Positions 38,369-49,691 are shown, counted from the stretch's first letter. The stretch: DNA of 64,000 bases from Brucella sp. BE17 (GCF_039545455.1 NZ_CP154467.1:1302001-1366000), one strand, 5' to 3'. Program-made: numbers and translations. Notes: generated by a model from the sequence alone, not told the origin.

Positions 38369-39223
38369 TTATGGCTTTGGCTGATTGCGGAGCTTTTCGG
38401 CTTCCGCATAGAACTTCTTTTCCCACTCATTGTGGTTATCCAGCCCCTCCTTGATAAAGGGCGTGAAGATGGCAAGGTTCATCAGGCACCAGTTGACGAA
38501 ACGCGCCGGGAATTTCAGCGGCTTTACGAAATCGACAAACAGGACCACGCGTGTCTCATCCGAATGGTTCCATGCCTCATGCTCATAGGCATCGTCGAAA
38601 ATTAGCACCTTGCCCTCATGCCAATGGCAGACTTCCTTGTCGACGCGTATGGCCAACTTGTCGTTGGGTTCCGGCACGATCAGCCCCAGATGCAGGCGCA
38701 GCACACCATTATAGGGGCCGCGATGCGGCGGCAGGTGCTTGCCCGGCTCGAAAATCGAGAACATCGCCGTGGTCAGACCCGGTATCTTGTTGACGATGCG
38801 CCATGTCTCCGGGCAGGCTTTGATATTCTGTTCCGACTTCACACCAAATCCGAGCAGGAAAAAGGTCTTCCAGCGATTGTCTGTCGAGATCGTCTTCACA
38901 TCAGTCGAAATATCTTGAAAAGATGGAAGCTCGCTCTGACGCAAAAGAATGGTATCGAGTTCCTTGCGGATCGCCGGCCATTCCTTCTCTATCTCAGCGG
39001 ACCAGGGAAAAGTCGCATTGTCATAAACCGGTGGATTGCCCAGCTTGGCATATTTCAGATTGAGGCTCTCCGCCCACGAGACAATCCCCATGAAAAAACG
39101 GGTGATCTTGCTCGGACGATCCATGGCCGCAAGGCCTTCGGTGCCGAATTTTTGTTGCGGACCCAACTCTTGCTGCGGTACGGCGACCGTCTGGTCTTCT
39201 CGGGACGTATCAGTATTAGACAT
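38369..39223 (-). CDS. lpxO: Aspartyl/asparaginyl beta-hydroxylase-domain protein, LpxO-like (lipid A 2-hydroxylase)
   Basis: The 284-residue protein has the Asp_Arg_Hydrox double-stranded beta-helix: FEPGKHLPPHRGPYNGVLRLHLGLIVP with iron-ligand His167, and the second His215 and Arg225 in DDAYEHEAWNHSDETRVVLFVD. Members are Fe(II)/2-oxoglutarate dioxygenases; LpxO hydroxylates the 2-position of a lipid A acyl chain. A hydrophobic segment near residue 45 and one near 246-262 could anchor it to the membrane. Involvement in lipid A modification is from family knowledge; it sits near no other lipid A gene here. Confidence 0.8.
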   Translation of the reverse strand: MSNTDTSREDQTVAVPQQELGPQQKFGTEGLAAMDRPSKITRFFMGIVSWAESLNLKYAKLGNPPVYDNATFPWSAEIEKEWPAIRKELDTILLRQSELPSFQDISTDVKTISTDNRWKTFFLLGFGVKSEQNIKACPETWRIVNKIPGLTTAMFSIFEPGKHLPPHRGPYNGVLRLHLGLIVPEPNDKLAIRVDKEVCHWHEGKVLIFDDAYEHEAWNHSDETRVVLFVDFVKPLKFPARFVNWCLMNLAIFTPFIKEGLDNHNEWEKKFYAEAEKLRNQPKP

Positions 39224-39303
39224 TATCAGGCTCTCTTAAATCGGCACAGGCAAACCCCAGCCATCAATGGATGAAAATACGGCTGAAATTTTCAGGCAAG
39301 CCT

Positions 39304-40575
39304 TCAGCTCTTCATTTTATGGTGATCAAGTTTTAGCAGAAGTGCGGCACGGTCAAGGCTAAAACCGGAGTCGATCCAGAAAGTTTCAAGCCGCCGCAAT
39401 TCCTCACCCAGAACCGCGCCTTTTTCCATTCCCAGCTCCAGCAAATCACCACCTGTGACAGGAAAAACTGGCGCATCATAGTTTTCTGCAGTTTCAAGCA
39501 ATCGTGCAAACCCGCCAGCACGAATCATCGCATTGTCGCTGCCGGGCGCGTCCTGACGAGCGCCAGCATAAGCCAGACGAATACGATCAATAACGGCCTG
39601 CTTGCTGCCGCGATAGATGATTTTCTTGAGCGCCTGTTCCGAAAGCTCAGGCAGAATTGCATCTGCCCTTCCCCACGCCTCTAATCGCGCCCGCTCGGCA
39701 TTCGACATTTTAAGCCGCTTGCCCATGGATTCCAGACGAACGGCATCAGGCGGCACGATGCTTTGAAGCCGCAACAATGCATCCGTCTGCCAGCCGAGAT
39801 CGCTTTCTGTACGCACCAAGCCGTGAATGGCATCGATGCCCCATTTTTCGCTTTCCGGCAAAATTGTCGTCAGAACGCCCGCCTGCCGCATCCACAACAG
39901 CGCGCGCGAAGGATCGGGGGCAGAGAGCAGCTTTTTCAGCTCAGCCCACACCCGTTCACTCGAAAGCTGGGCGAGGCCATCCTTCAATCTCGCACTGGCG
40001 CGCAGCCCCTGGGCCTCGGGGCGCCCTGAACCGTACCAGGCAAAAAAGCGGAAAAACCGCAAGATACGCAGATAATCCTCGCGAATACGCTGCTCCGCGT
40101 CGCCAATAAAGCGCAAGGTTCGCGTCTCGATATCTGCCATGCCACCGACGGTGTCGATGACGGTTCCGTCCGCTTTGGCATAAAGCGCGTTAATGGTGAA
40201 ATCACGCCGCTGCGCATCCGCTTCCCAATCAGTGCCGAAAGCCACTTTGGCATGGCGCCCATCGGTTTCGATATCATGGCGCAGCGTCGTCACTTCAAAG
40301 GGCGTTCCCTTCACCACCACCGTCACCGTGCCATGCTCGATGCCGGTCGGCACTGTTTTAAAACCCGCTTCTTGAGACAGTCGCACCGTTTCCTGCGGCA
40401 CATGTGTGGTCGCCACATCGATGTCGTCAACGGGCGTGCCAAGCAGCGTGTTGCGCACAGCTCCCCCGACCACACGCACCTCACCGCCTTCGCGGTTGAG
40501 AGTGTCAAACAGCGCCTGTAGCGGGCGCCCTTTCAGCCAGTCGGCACGGTCTGCAATATTGATTGTCTCGCTCAA
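39304..40575 (-). CDS. cca: CCA-adding tRNA nucleotidyltransferase / poly(A) polymerase-family protein
   Basis: The 423-residue class II nucleotidyltransferase has the head-domain signature GGAVRNTLLGTPVDDIDVATTH with catalytic Asp51 and Asp53, the RRDFTINALYAKADG neck motif and the RILRFFRFFAWYG segment. It adds or repairs the 3' CCA of tRNAs. The C-terminal 150 residues are the usual alpha-helical body. Its start overlaps the upstream nudix stop by ATGA, so it is the third gene of the DUF1285-nudix-cca run. Confidence 0.93.
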   Translation of the reverse strand: MSETINIADRADWLKGRPLQALFDTLNREGGEVRVVGGAVRNTLLGTPVDDIDVATTHVPQETVRLSQEAGFKTVPTGIEHGTVTVVVKGTPFEVTTLRHDIETDGRHAKVAFGTDWEADAQRRDFTINALYAKADGTVIDTVGGMADIETRTLRFIGDAEQRIREDYLRILRFFRFFAWYGSGRPEAQGLRASARLKDGLAQLSSERVWAELKKLLSAPDPSRALLWMRQAGVLTTILPESEKWGIDAIHGLVRTESDLGWQTDALLRLQSIVPPDAVRLESMGKRLKMSNAERARLEAWGRADAILPELSEQALKKIIYRGSKQAVIDRIRLAYAGARQDAPGSDNAMIRAGGFARLLETAENYDAPVFPVTGGDLLELGMEKGAVLGEELRRLETFWIDSGFSLDRAALLLKLDHHKMKS

Positions 40576-41207
40576 ACATAGAGCCTTTCATAAAGTCCGC
40601 GAATGATCCCTGCGGTTATCCCCCAGATGAATCGCTCCTGATAGGGCATGGCGTAATAAAACCGTTCCTTGCCGTTGAACAGCCTGCTTTCGCGCCGATG
40701 ATTGGCCGGGTTCATGAGAAAAGAAAGCGGCACCTCGAATATATCCGCAACTTCGTCAGGGTTGAGGCGAAGATCGAGCGGCGTATTGACCACCGCCAGC
40801 ACCGGTGTGATCGAAAAACCGCTTCCGGTCAGATAGCGCGGCATGTGGCCAACGATTTCGGCCTGTTTTTCAATCAGCCCGATTTCCTCATTGGCTTCGC
40901 GCAATGCCGCCTTTTCAGCCGTGCCATCCTGCGGATCGATCGCACCGCCCGGAAAGGCGATCTGGCCGGAATGCTTGCGTAAACTATCGGCGCGGCGCGT
41001 CAGCAACACCGTCGCTTCGTTCCCATGATCGACCACCGGCACCAACACCGCCGCGTCGCGCATTTTTGCACTCACCATGGCCTGTGTGAACTCGGGATTG
41101 AGCACATGATCGCCAGTAATGCCATGATCGACAGGCGGCCTGCGGCGCACGCGGCTTGCAAAATCGCTGGCAGAAAACGCCGCCTGAAATGGCATTCTTT
41201 CCATCAT
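40572..41207 (-). CDS. CoA pyrophosphatase-like NUDIX hydrolase (NudL)
   Basis: The 211-residue protein has the Nudix box GGAIDPQDGTAEKAALREANEEIGL (residues about 89-113; Asp replaces the usual Glu two positions in, as in the NudL group) and the UPF0035/NudL region AFPGGAIDP. It probably hydrolyses CoA or its derivatives to 4'-phosphopantetheine and ADP. It overlaps both neighbours by four bases (ATGA) on the minus strand and would be made in step with them. Confidence 0.88.
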   Translation of the reverse strand: MMERMPFQAAFSASDFASRVRRRPPVDHGITGDHVLNPEFTQAMVSAKMRDAAVLVPVVDHGNEATVLLTRRADSLRKHSGQIAFPGGAIDPQDGTAEKAALREANEEIGLIEKQAEIVGHMPRYLTGSGFSITPVLAVVNTPLDLRLNPDEVADIFEVPLSFLMNPANHRRESRLFNGKERFYYAMPYQERFIWGITAGIIRGLYERLYV

Positions 41208-41869
41208 TTCAGGGCTGCCTCCAGCGCCTCAACCGGCATGATCGCAAAGACTTCACCATGCGAGCGCACGGCAAACACCATTGTGCCGTCCATCTCGATT
41301 TCTTCGCCAAGCGCCACGAGATCGTACATGACGGATCGTGCAAGCAAGGCCTCCAGCCGCCCGCGCACATTCACATATGGTTTCAAGCCGCCGCTCGACT
41401 GCTCAACGACGAAGCGCAAGCGGTGCTCAGCATCCGCTTCGACCACATCACCGACATTGGTACGAAAGGTGAGTTTTTGCTCAGCCCCCTCGCCTGAAAC
41501 CTGCATTTCGACGGCAATAAAGGGCGCATCCTCGACCCGGATGCCGATCTTCTCGACCGGTGTCACCAGATAGGTTTTACCGTCTTCATCCTTGCGCAGA
41601 ACGGTGGAAAAAAGCCGTACCAGTTGTTTGCGGCCAATGGGCGTACCCATGTAAAACCATGTGCCATCGGCCTTGATTTCCATGTCGAGATCGCCACAAA
41701 ATTCCGGGTTCCAGTTTTCGACCGGCGGAATTTTGCGGATCGTTGCCGATGGATTGGCCTGCGCGTCTTCCTGCGCCCGCGCAATCAGCGCTTCCAGTCC
41801 GCGCGCATCCTCGACGCTATATCGCGAAGTTTGCGGCTTCAATTTGCCATCGGGGGTGCTTTTTATCAT
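41204..41869 (-). CDS. DUF1285 domain protein
   Basis: The 221-residue protein matches DUF1285: PPVENWNPEFCGDLDMEIKADGTWFYMGTPIGRKQLVRLFSTVLRKDEDGKTYLVTPVEKIGIRVEDAPFIAVEM. Family members are alphaproteobacterial and marine proteobacterial proteins, two beta-rich repeats of unknown function, some with structures. There is no signal peptide. It starts the DUF1285-nudix-cca operon and is divergent, 149 bases away, from the MoxR operon. Confidence 0.9.
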   Translation of the reverse strand: MIKSTPDGKLKPQTSRYSVEDARGLEALIARAQEDAQANPSATIRKIPPVENWNPEFCGDLDMEIKADGTWFYMGTPIGRKQLVRLFSTVLRKDEDGKTYLVTPVEKIGIRVEDAPFIAVEMQVSGEGAEQKLTFRTNVGDVVEADAEHRLRFVVEQSSGGLKPYVNVRGRLEALLARSVMYDLVALGEEIEMDGTMVFAVRSHGEVFAIMPVEALEAALK

Positions 41870-42017
41870 CCGACTCGGTTATTCCTGATGAAACGACGTA
41901 AAGTCATGAAATAGTCAACCTTTCACGGCTTGTCAGTATATATGCGATTTATAAGGCAGTTCCGCCAGAGCGTTTGTCAAAGCACTTACCCAGGCACCAC
42001 TTGATTGCGAGGTTCCC

Positions 42018-43024
<1,007 letters not shown>

Positions 43025-43025
<1 letters not shown>

Positions 43026-43948
43026 TGGCAATCGGCACGCAGGTTTCAACCGCAGATCGCAAGGATGTGCTTGCCCGTGCGCGTGCACGCGCTGCCGCCA
43101 TTCCCGATCTATTGGTCGAGGCACGGCGTGTCGTCAACACCGTCATGAATGGCTGGCATGGGCGCCGCAGGCGCGGTCCGGGCGAAAATTTCTGGCAGTT
43201 CCGGCCCTATGTCGATGGTGAATCGCTGGCGCAAATCGACTGGCGCAGATCAGCGCGTGACGACCATACCTATGTGCGGGATCGCGAATGGGAATCGGCG
43301 CATACCGTGTGGCTCTGGTCAGATTTTTCACCTTCCATGCTTTATCGTTCCGAACTTGCGTCCGTCTCCAAGGAAGAGCGTTCTCTGGTCATCTTGCTCG
43401 CACTGGCCGAACTTCTGTCACGCTCGGGCGAACGCATTGCCTTTCCGGCCTTGCTGCAACCTTTTTCCGCCCGCAATGGCGCGGAACGGCTTGCCAGCGC
43501 CCTGATGCATGAAGCGTCCAACCATCAACCATTGCCGCAAACCGACCCCGTCCGCCGCTTTTCCGATATCGTGCTGATATCCGATTTTCTGCATCCATTC
43601 GATGAATTGAATCAGTTTCTCGATCGTCTTGCGCAACGCGGTGTGCGGGCGCATCTGGTGGAAGTGGCCGATCCGGCGGAAGAAACCTTTCCCTATGCGG
43701 GACGAACCGAATTTCGCGATCCTGAAACAGGCGCAACGCTTGTGGCAGGACGCGCTGAAACCTATGCCGAGGATTATCGCCGCCTTTATAGCGCACGCCG
43801 TGACACGCTTTCTGATTTCTGCAAGCGACTGGGCTGGAGCTATCATGTGCACCGCACCGACCGCCCGGCCACACAGCTGCTCTCGCGCCTGCATGATGCA
43901 TTAAGCGCATCCGGCAATGTTGCCAGACAGAGAGGCGCGGCCACATGA
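43025..43948 (+). CDS. DUF58 domain protein
   Basis: The 307-residue protein carries the DUF58 signature FWQFRPYVDGESLAQIDWRRSARDDHTYVRDREWE near residues 55-90 and continues with a VWA-like stretch (LWSDFSPSMLYRSEL). DUF58 proteins lie with MoxR ATPases throughout bacteria and contain a VWA-like fold; here the MIDAS-like segment reads DFSPSM, close to DxSxS. No signal peptide or membrane helix is present, so it is cytoplasmic. It shares one base with the MoxR stop and overlaps the next gene by ATGA. Confidence 0.92.
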
Positions 43949-46794
43949 ATTTCCTGCCGCTTGCTTTCGGCTCGCCATTGCTTCTTGCCGGCCTTGCAGC
44001 ACTTCCGGTCATCTGGTGGCTGTTGCGCATGACGCCCCCGCGCCCGCAGCAGGAAAGCTTCCCGCCCTTTCGTATTCTGGCCGAAATTTTCAAGCGCGAG
44101 GAAGTGCCGTCCAAAAGCCCATGGTGGATGACGCTGCTGCGCCTGATGATCGCGGCCCTCGTCATTCTCGCGTTGGCATCGCCCATCTGGAATCCGCGCC
44201 CTGCCCCCATTTCCGGTGATGGCTCTTTGGCCATCGTCATCGATAATGGCTGGGCCGCAGCCGAGGACTGGCCGCAACGGGTTGCGGCCGCTCAAAAGCT
44301 CATCGATGACGCAAATACTTCCGATGCACCGATCTATATCGTCGGTACAGCGGAAGCCGCCAATGCCGAGATCGGCCCTTATGACGCTATTCGCGCCACC
44401 GAGCGTTTGCAGGCGATGCAGCCGCGCCCGCTCCCCGTTGATCGCAAGGCAGCACTTGAACGGCTGGTCAAAAGCGCCCCGCAGGATGAAAAAATCCGCC
44501 TCGCTTTGATGAATGACGGGCTTGCTGCCCCCGGGGATACGGAGAATTTTGCCGAACTCGACAAAAGCGGTCGCCTTGCCTCCGTGCTTTGGTATGGAGC
44601 GGATTTAAGCCGCGTTTTTGCACTCACCAGCATCGCCAACAAGGCCGACAATCTGGAAGTCCATGCCATTCGTCCCGAGGGCACAAGCACCCCGCGTACG
44701 CTGAGCGCAGCAGCCTATGACGACAAGGGACGCCGTATTGCCGAGGCTCCCCTCAGCTTTGCACTCGGCAGTGCCGAAGGCTTGGCGCGTTTCAATCTTC
44801 CGGTCGAATTGCGCAATGATTTCAGACTGATCCGCGTCGATAGCGCGGCACAGGCAGGGGCCGCGCGTCTGATCGATGCAGGCTCCGAGCGCCGCACCAT
44901 CGGGCTGATTTCCAGTGGCGATGGCGATCTGGCGCAGCCGCTGCTTACGCCGCTGCATTATATTTCGCGGGCGCTCTCGCCCTATGCCAATCTGATCGAA
45001 CCGCGCTCCGCTGATCTGCTGCAATCGGTGCCGGAACTGCTCAATGCCAAACCTTCCATGCTCATCATGGCGGATATCGGGACCCTGCCGCAACCGGTCA
45101 GCGAAAAGATCGCCAAATGGATCGAGGACGGCGGCACGCTGGTGCGTTTTGCAGGCCCCCGGCTTGCCGGAGCCAGTGACAATGATACGCTGCTGCCGGT
45201 TCAGCTTCGCAAGGGCGAACGCGCACTTGGCGGCTCGCTGTCATGGTCGGAACCACAACAGCTGCGCGCGTTTCCACTCAATAGCCCGCTTGCCGGACTG
45301 GCCGTACCAGAAGATGTGAACGTCACGCGGCAGGTGCTGGCTGAACCGTCTTTCGATCTCAACGACAAGACTTTTGCAGTGCTTGCGGATGGCACGCCCC
45401 TTGTGACAGGTGAACAGCGCGGGCACGGCAATCTGGTTCTGTTTCATATTTCACCCGATGCATCATGGTCTACGCTGCCGATTTCAGGCTCCTTCGTGGA
45501 AATGTTGCGCCGTATCGTATCGCTTTCGCAGCGCAGCGATGCCCAGAATGATCAGGAGACGGTCTCCCTGCCCCCGTTCCAGCTTTTGTCGGCGTCCGGT
45601 ACGCTTATACCGCCAACCCCGGAAGCCAGACCACTGATCGTGGAACGTGGAAAACAGCCCACCGTCAGCATCAACACGCCGCCTGGTTTTTACGGCAATG
45701 AAGACGGCTTGAAGGCTCTCAACATCATTGAAGACAGTAATACCAAGCTGGAGCCGATCCAGCAGCCCGCATTTTCTGTTGGTGTAACCACGACCTCCTA
45801 CACCGAAGATCAATCGATCCCGCTCGCCGGTCCGTTTTTTGCCAGCGCCGCCATTCTGCTGGCGCTCGACACGCTTTTGATGCTGTGGCTGCGCGGGGCT
45901 TTGCGTCGCCGGATCAGAACCCGCACCAAAGCGGCCAGTCTTGCTCTGCTTGTTCTGACGGGAGCCGCATTCGGCATCATGCCCCATGGCATCGACCATG
46001 CGGCAGCACAGGAGCAGGTGCATGATGACAGCAAGCCGGGCGATGAGGCCATCATCAATGCTGTCTCGCAAACGCATCTCGCCTATGTCATCACCGGCAA
46101 TGCCGAGATCGACAACATCAGCAAGGCGGGGCTGAGAGGGCTCAATTTTGCACTGACCGACAAGACCGCGCTTGAGCCCGGCGATGTGATCGGGGTCGAT
46201 CCGGCCAAGGACGAGTTGTCCTTTTATCCGCTTATTTACTGGCCGATCGCCCCGGACGGCACGATGCCAAGTCCTGAAGCCATCGCCAAGGTCGACGCCT
46301 ATATGCAGCAGGGCGGCACCGTGCTTTTTGATACCCGCGATCAGTTGCAGTCCGGCGCAAGTCTTGACCCTGCCACATCACCGGCCAACCAGCGGCTGCG
46401 CGCGATACTTGATGATATGAACGTGCCGCCACTGGAGCCGGTTCCGGACGATCATGTCCTTACCAAATCCTTCTTCATCATGCCGGAATTTCCGGGCCGC
46501 TATCAGGGCAGTCCGCTCTGGGTGGAGGCAACTACTCCCAACACGGCACAGCAGGATCGCCCAGTACGCACCGGCGATGGCGTGACGCCAATCATGATCA
46601 CCGCAAACGATCTGGCAGGCGCTTGGGCCGTGGATGATCAGGGCAATCCGCTTCTTCCCACCGTGCCAAACGATCCGATGCAGCGCATCTATGCCATGCG
46701 TGGCGGCGTCAATATCGTCATCTATATGCTCACCGGCAATTATAAATCCGATCAGGTCCATGTTCCGGCCCTGCTTGAAAGATTAGGTAATTGA
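43945..46794 (+). CDS. BatA-like/DUF4159 membrane protein (949 aa)
   Basis: The large protein has N-terminal membrane helices (about residues 10-30 and 60-80: AFGSPLLLAGLAALPVIWWLL and LRLMIAALVILALAS), a VWA-like region in which the MIDAS segment is degenerate (LAIVIDNGWAAAEDW in place of DxSxS), a further helix near residue 630 (FFASAAILLALDTLLMLWL) and a C-terminal DUF4159 domain (about 700-949: ETHLAYVITGNAEIDNIS-like start, VLFDTRDQLQSGAS, LEPVPDDHVLTKSFFIM). DUF4159 is predicted to resemble a glutamine amidotransferase fold without a catalytic Cys. Its role is unknown; it is the largest gene of the MoxR operon and overlaps the DUF58 gene by four bases. Confidence 0.85.
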   Translation: MNFLPLAFGSPLLLAGLAALPVIWWLLRMTPPRPQQESFPPFRILAEIFKREEVPSKSPWWMTLLRLMIAALVILALASPIWNPRPAPISGDGSLAIVIDNGWAAAEDWPQRVAAAQKLIDDANTSDAPIYIVGTAEAANAEIGPYDAIRATERLQAMQPRPLPVDRKAALERLVKSAPQDEKIRLALMNDGLAAPGDTENFAELDKSGRLASVLWYGADLSRVFALTSIANKADNLEVHAIRPEGTSTPRTLSAAAYDDKGRRIAEAPLSFALGSAEGLARFNLPVELRNDFRLIRVDSAAQAGAARLIDAGSERRTIGLISSGDGDLAQPLLTPLHYISRALSPYANLIEPRSADLLQSVPELLNAKPSMLIMADIGTLPQPVSEKIAKWIEDGGTLVRFAGPRLAGASDNDTLLPVQLRKGERALGGSLSWSEPQQLRAFPLNSPLAGLAVPEDVNVTRQVLAEPSFDLNDKTFAVLADGTPLVTGEQRGHGNLVLFHISPDASWSTLPISGSFVEMLRRIVSLSQRSDAQNDQETVSLPPFQLLSASGTLIPPTPEARPLIVERGKQPTVSINTPPGFYGNEDGLKALNIIEDSNTKLEPIQQPAFSVGVTTTSYTEDQSIPLAGPFFASAAILLALDTLLMLWLRGALRRRIRTRTKAASLALLVLTGAAFGIMPHGIDHAAAQEQVHDDSKPGDEAIINAVSQTHLAYVITGNAEIDNISKAGLRGLNFALTDKTALEPGDVIGVDPAKDELSFYPLIYWPIAPDGTMPSPEAIAKVDAYMQQGGTVLFDTRDQLQSGASLDPATSPANQRLRAILDDMNVPPLEPVPDDHVLTKSFFIMPEFPGRYQGSPLWVEATTPNTAQQDRPVRTGDGVTPIMITANDLAGAWAVDDQGNPLLPTVPNDPMQRIYAMRGGVNIVIYMLTGNYKSDQVHVPALLERLGN

Positions 46795-46804
46795 GGAGGC
46801 GGAC

Positions 46805-48880
46805 ATGAATATCGCATTCGAGCCGTTTCTCCCGCTCCCATGGTTGGTTGCAATTCTGGTGCCGTTGGCGCTGCTGGTGCTGGCGACGCTTGTCTTGAGC
46901 ATGCGTGGCGGTCTGATCCGTCTTCTGGCCGCCTCAGCCCTTGCGCTGGCATTGTTTAACCCGGTTGTCATCAGCGAAGAACGCGAGCCTTTGAAAAGCG
47001 TGGTCGCCCTGGTGGTGGATCGCAGCCAAAGCCAGGAATTAGGCGAGCGGCGAGCGGATACCGATGCGGCACTCAAAGCCGTTCAAGACCAACTCGCCAG
47101 CATGCCGCAATTCGAAACACGGCTGGTTGAAGCGGCCAAACCGGACGAAAACAACGATGGATATGCGACACAGCTGTTTGCGCCGCTGGCGCGCGCGCTT
47201 GTCGATGTGCCTCCGAGCCGGGTGGCCGGGGCTATCATGATCACCGATGGGCAGGTGCATGACATTCCCGCCACAAAAAACGCGCTTGGTTTTGATGCGC
47301 CGTTGCACGCACTTGTCACAGGTAAGCCAGATGAATTCGACCGCCGCATACGTTTCAACAAGGCGCCGCGCTATGGCATCAGCGGCAAGCCGCTGGAAAT
47401 GTCCTTCACCGTCATTGATGAAGGCAAGAGCCTCGGCAGCACCGCTGCGGTTGAAATACGTGTCAACGGCACGGTCGTCAGCACCGAGCAAGCCCGCATC
47501 GGGCAGGAAACATCTGTCACCATCGAACTGCCGCGTGCCGGCGTCAATATTGTCGAGATTACCACGCCGACCCTTCCCGGCGAGGTGACGGATAACAATA
47601 ACCGCGCCGTTGCAACCATTGACGGCATTCGTGAAAATCTGCGTGTGCTGCTCGTCTCGGGCGAGCCGCATAATGGCGAACGAACATGGCGCAATCTGCT
47701 CAAATCCGATGCATCGGTCGATCTGGTCCACTTCACCATTCTGCGCCCACCCGAAAAGCAGGATGGCACGCCGATCAATGAACTTTCGCTGATTGCCTTC
47801 CCGACACGCGAACTCTTTGTCGATAAGGTCAACGAATTCGATCTTATCATTCTCGACCGCTATCAGCATCGCGATGTGCTGCCGCTGCTCTATTACGATT
47901 ACATCGCGCAATATGTGGAAAATGGCGGCGCATTGCTGATCGCAGCTGGACCCGAATATGCGAGCGAAATGTCGATTGCTCGCACACCGCTTTATAGCGC
48001 TCTCCCTGCCATGCCGACCGGCGAAGTGACGGAAAAGGCGTTTTATCCACGCCTCACCACACTTGGTAAGCGCCATCCGGTGACGCGCGGCCTTGATGGT
48101 AGCGAGCAGGAGCCGCCACACTGGAGCCGCTGGTTCCGCACCATTGATGTTAGCCCGCCGCAAGGCGAAACGGTGATGAGTGGCGCGGACAACAAGCCGC
48201 TTCTGGTTTTACGCCGCGCAGGCAAAGGCAGGGTCGGCATGTTCCTGTCCGACCAGGGCTGGCTCTGGGCGCGTGGTTTTGAAGGCGGCGGTCCTTATGC
48301 CTCGCTTTATCGCCGCATCGCGCACTGGCTAATGCAGGAACCGGAACTGGAAGAAGAAGCGCTGACGGCCAGCGGAAGCGGACGCACTTTGTCCATCCGC
48401 CGCCAGACCATGGGTGACAATCCGGGGCAAGCCACCGTGACCACGCCTTCAGGCGAGACGCTCTCTGTCGACCTGGCGCAAGGAAAGCCGGGGCTTTTTG
48501 AAGGTGCACTTACAACCGACGAGATCGGAATTTTCCGTGTTCAAAATGGCGATAAGGAAGCGCTCGCCCATGTTGGCCCGGTTGATGCACCAGAATTTAC
48601 CGACAGCATTTCAACGACGGATCGGCTAGCGCCTCTGGCGCAGGCAAGCGGCGGGTCCGCGCGTCGATTGCATGAAAGTACGGAAAGCTCTGTCAGCACT
48701 CCGACCATCACTGCGGTCAGTGCAGGCCGCGTGGCTCACGGCAATAGCTGGATCGGTTTGCGAGAGACAACTGACACCGCGCTTAAAAGCGTGCACCGCT
48801 TGCCGCTCTTTTCAGGCCTCTTGGCGCTTGCGGCTCTGCTCATGATTTTTGGCGGCATGTGGTATCGTGAAGGACGCTAA
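46805..48880 (+). CDS. VWA-like membrane protein of the MoxR operon (691 aa)
   Basis: The protein starts with two membrane helices (about residues 12-34 and 38-55), then a periplasmic or cytosolic VWA-like region containing VVALVVDRSQSQELG, which fits a MIDAS DxSxS motif, and a Ig-like segment. A middle region carries VLLVSGEPHNGERTWRNLLKSDASVDLVHFTIL, which resembles a glutamine amidotransferase-like fold. A last helix near 665-685 (SGLLALAALLMIFGGMWY) anchors the C-terminus. It starts 10 bases after the DUF4159 gene and closes the operon. Its function is unknown; partnership with the MoxR ATPase is inferred from the context. Confidence 0.8.
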   Translation: MNIAFEPFLPLPWLVAILVPLALLVLATLVLSMRGGLIRLLAASALALALFNPVVISEEREPLKSVVALVVDRSQSQELGERRADTDAALKAVQDQLASMPQFETRLVEAAKPDENNDGYATQLFAPLARALVDVPPSRVAGAIMITDGQVHDIPATKNALGFDAPLHALVTGKPDEFDRRIRFNKAPRYGISGKPLEMSFTVIDEGKSLGSTAAVEIRVNGTVVSTEQARIGQETSVTIELPRAGVNIVEITTPTLPGEVTDNNNRAVATIDGIRENLRVLLVSGEPHNGERTWRNLLKSDASVDLVHFTILRPPEKQDGTPINELSLIAFPTRELFVDKVNEFDLIILDRYQHRDVLPLLYYDYIAQYVENGGALLIAAGPEYASEMSIARTPLYSALPAMPTGEVTEKAFYPRLTTLGKRHPVTRGLDGSEQEPPHWSRWFRTIDVSPPQGETVMSGADNKPLLVLRRAGKGRVGMFLSDQGWLWARGFEGGGPYASLYRRIAHWLMQEPELEEEALTASGSGRTLSIRRQTMGDNPGQATVTTPSGETLSVDLAQGKPGLFEGALTTDEIGIFRVQNGDKEALAHVGPVDAPEFTDSISTTDRLAPLAQASGGSARRLHESTESSVSTPTITAVSAGRVAHGNSWIGLRETTDTALKSVHRLPLFSGLLALAALLMIFGGMWYREGR

Positions 48881-49387
48881 TTAGACCTTATTGGCATGAC
48901 GCATCATGCCGCTGACTCCATTGAGTGCGCCCGGCACCAGTTCACAGGCCAGCATACGGCGTGGATCAACGGGTGCCGGCATGACCATGGAACCAGGCGT
49001 CACCATGCGAAAACCGAACGGCGCGTAATAAGGCTCATCTCCCACCAGTACCACCAGCCCATGGCCCGCCTTTGTGGCGGCATTGAGCGCCATACGCATC
49101 AGCGTCTTGCCGATACCGCGGTTTTTCCATTCCGTGCGCACGGCAAGCGGCCCAAGCAAAAGCGCGGGCGTGGTTCCGATTACCACCGGAGTCAAACGCA
49201 CCGACGCCACGACAACGCCGCCCATGAGCGCAACAAAGGAAAGATTCTGCTCGTGCGGCCCGCCTTCGCGGATGAAATGCGCGGCACGGGCGAAACGCCC
49301 GGGTCCAAAGGCCTGCGCATTGATAGCTTCGATTTCAATATCATGCGCGGGATTTTCCTGCGCGTAGGTCAGTTCAAGCTGCTGCAT
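48881..49387 (-). CDS. GNAT-family N-acetyltransferase
   Basis: The 168-residue protein has the GNAT acetyl-CoA loop RTEWKNRGIGKTLMRMALNAATKAGHGLVVLVGDEPYYAPFGFRM; the R-x-x-G-x-G/A motif reads RGIGKT. The N-terminal half fits the predicted acetyltransferase COG3153 type (QLELTYAQENPAHDIEIEAINAQAFGPGRF). The acceptor is unknown. I chose the ATG at 49387; 49402 would add five residues without a better site. Its stop abuts the stop of the VWA-like gene. Confidence 0.88.
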   Translation of the reverse strand: MQQLELTYAQENPAHDIEIEAINAQAFGPGRFARAAHFIREGGPHEQNLSFVALMGGVVVASVRLTPVVIGTTPALLLGPLAVRTEWKNRGIGKTLMRMALNAATKAGHGLVVLVGDEPYYAPFGFRMVTPGSMVMPAPVDPRRMLACELVPGALNGVSGMMRHANKV

Positions 49388-49691
49388 AGGACTGGATCGC
49401 AATATAGAGACACTCGGGATGATTGCATGGGATAGAACCGCGCCTTTTGCGCAGTTATTTTTTCATCGTCGAAGGATGAAAGACATTCCCATGATCAAAG
49501 CCTCCTCTGGGCCAGAGATTTTCCGGCGCGTTTCGGAGGCTCCATACCACCAAATCGGTAAGTCGTAAATGTATTTCTTTCAAATTGGCACAAGCGAGTT
49601 GCCGATTTGATAGAGTGACGCAGTGTTCAGTCCTTCGATGGCTGTCGAATTCTCCGTTGTGCTCTATGTTCACATAAAAGGAGATAGCAAC
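49388..49691. other. 304-base divergent gap, GNAT gene / glutathionyl transferase gene
   Basis: It should hold both promoters. I see no gene, no terminator and no clear operator in it. A short open frame starting at 49623 runs into the glutathionyl transferase gene and is only its upstream extension. Confidence 0.6.

Noticed and set aside
47039..48163. 374-codon minus-strand frame opposite the VWA-like gene
   Set aside because: Antisense shadow of a conserved gene, with no ribosome-binding site or domain pattern of its own.
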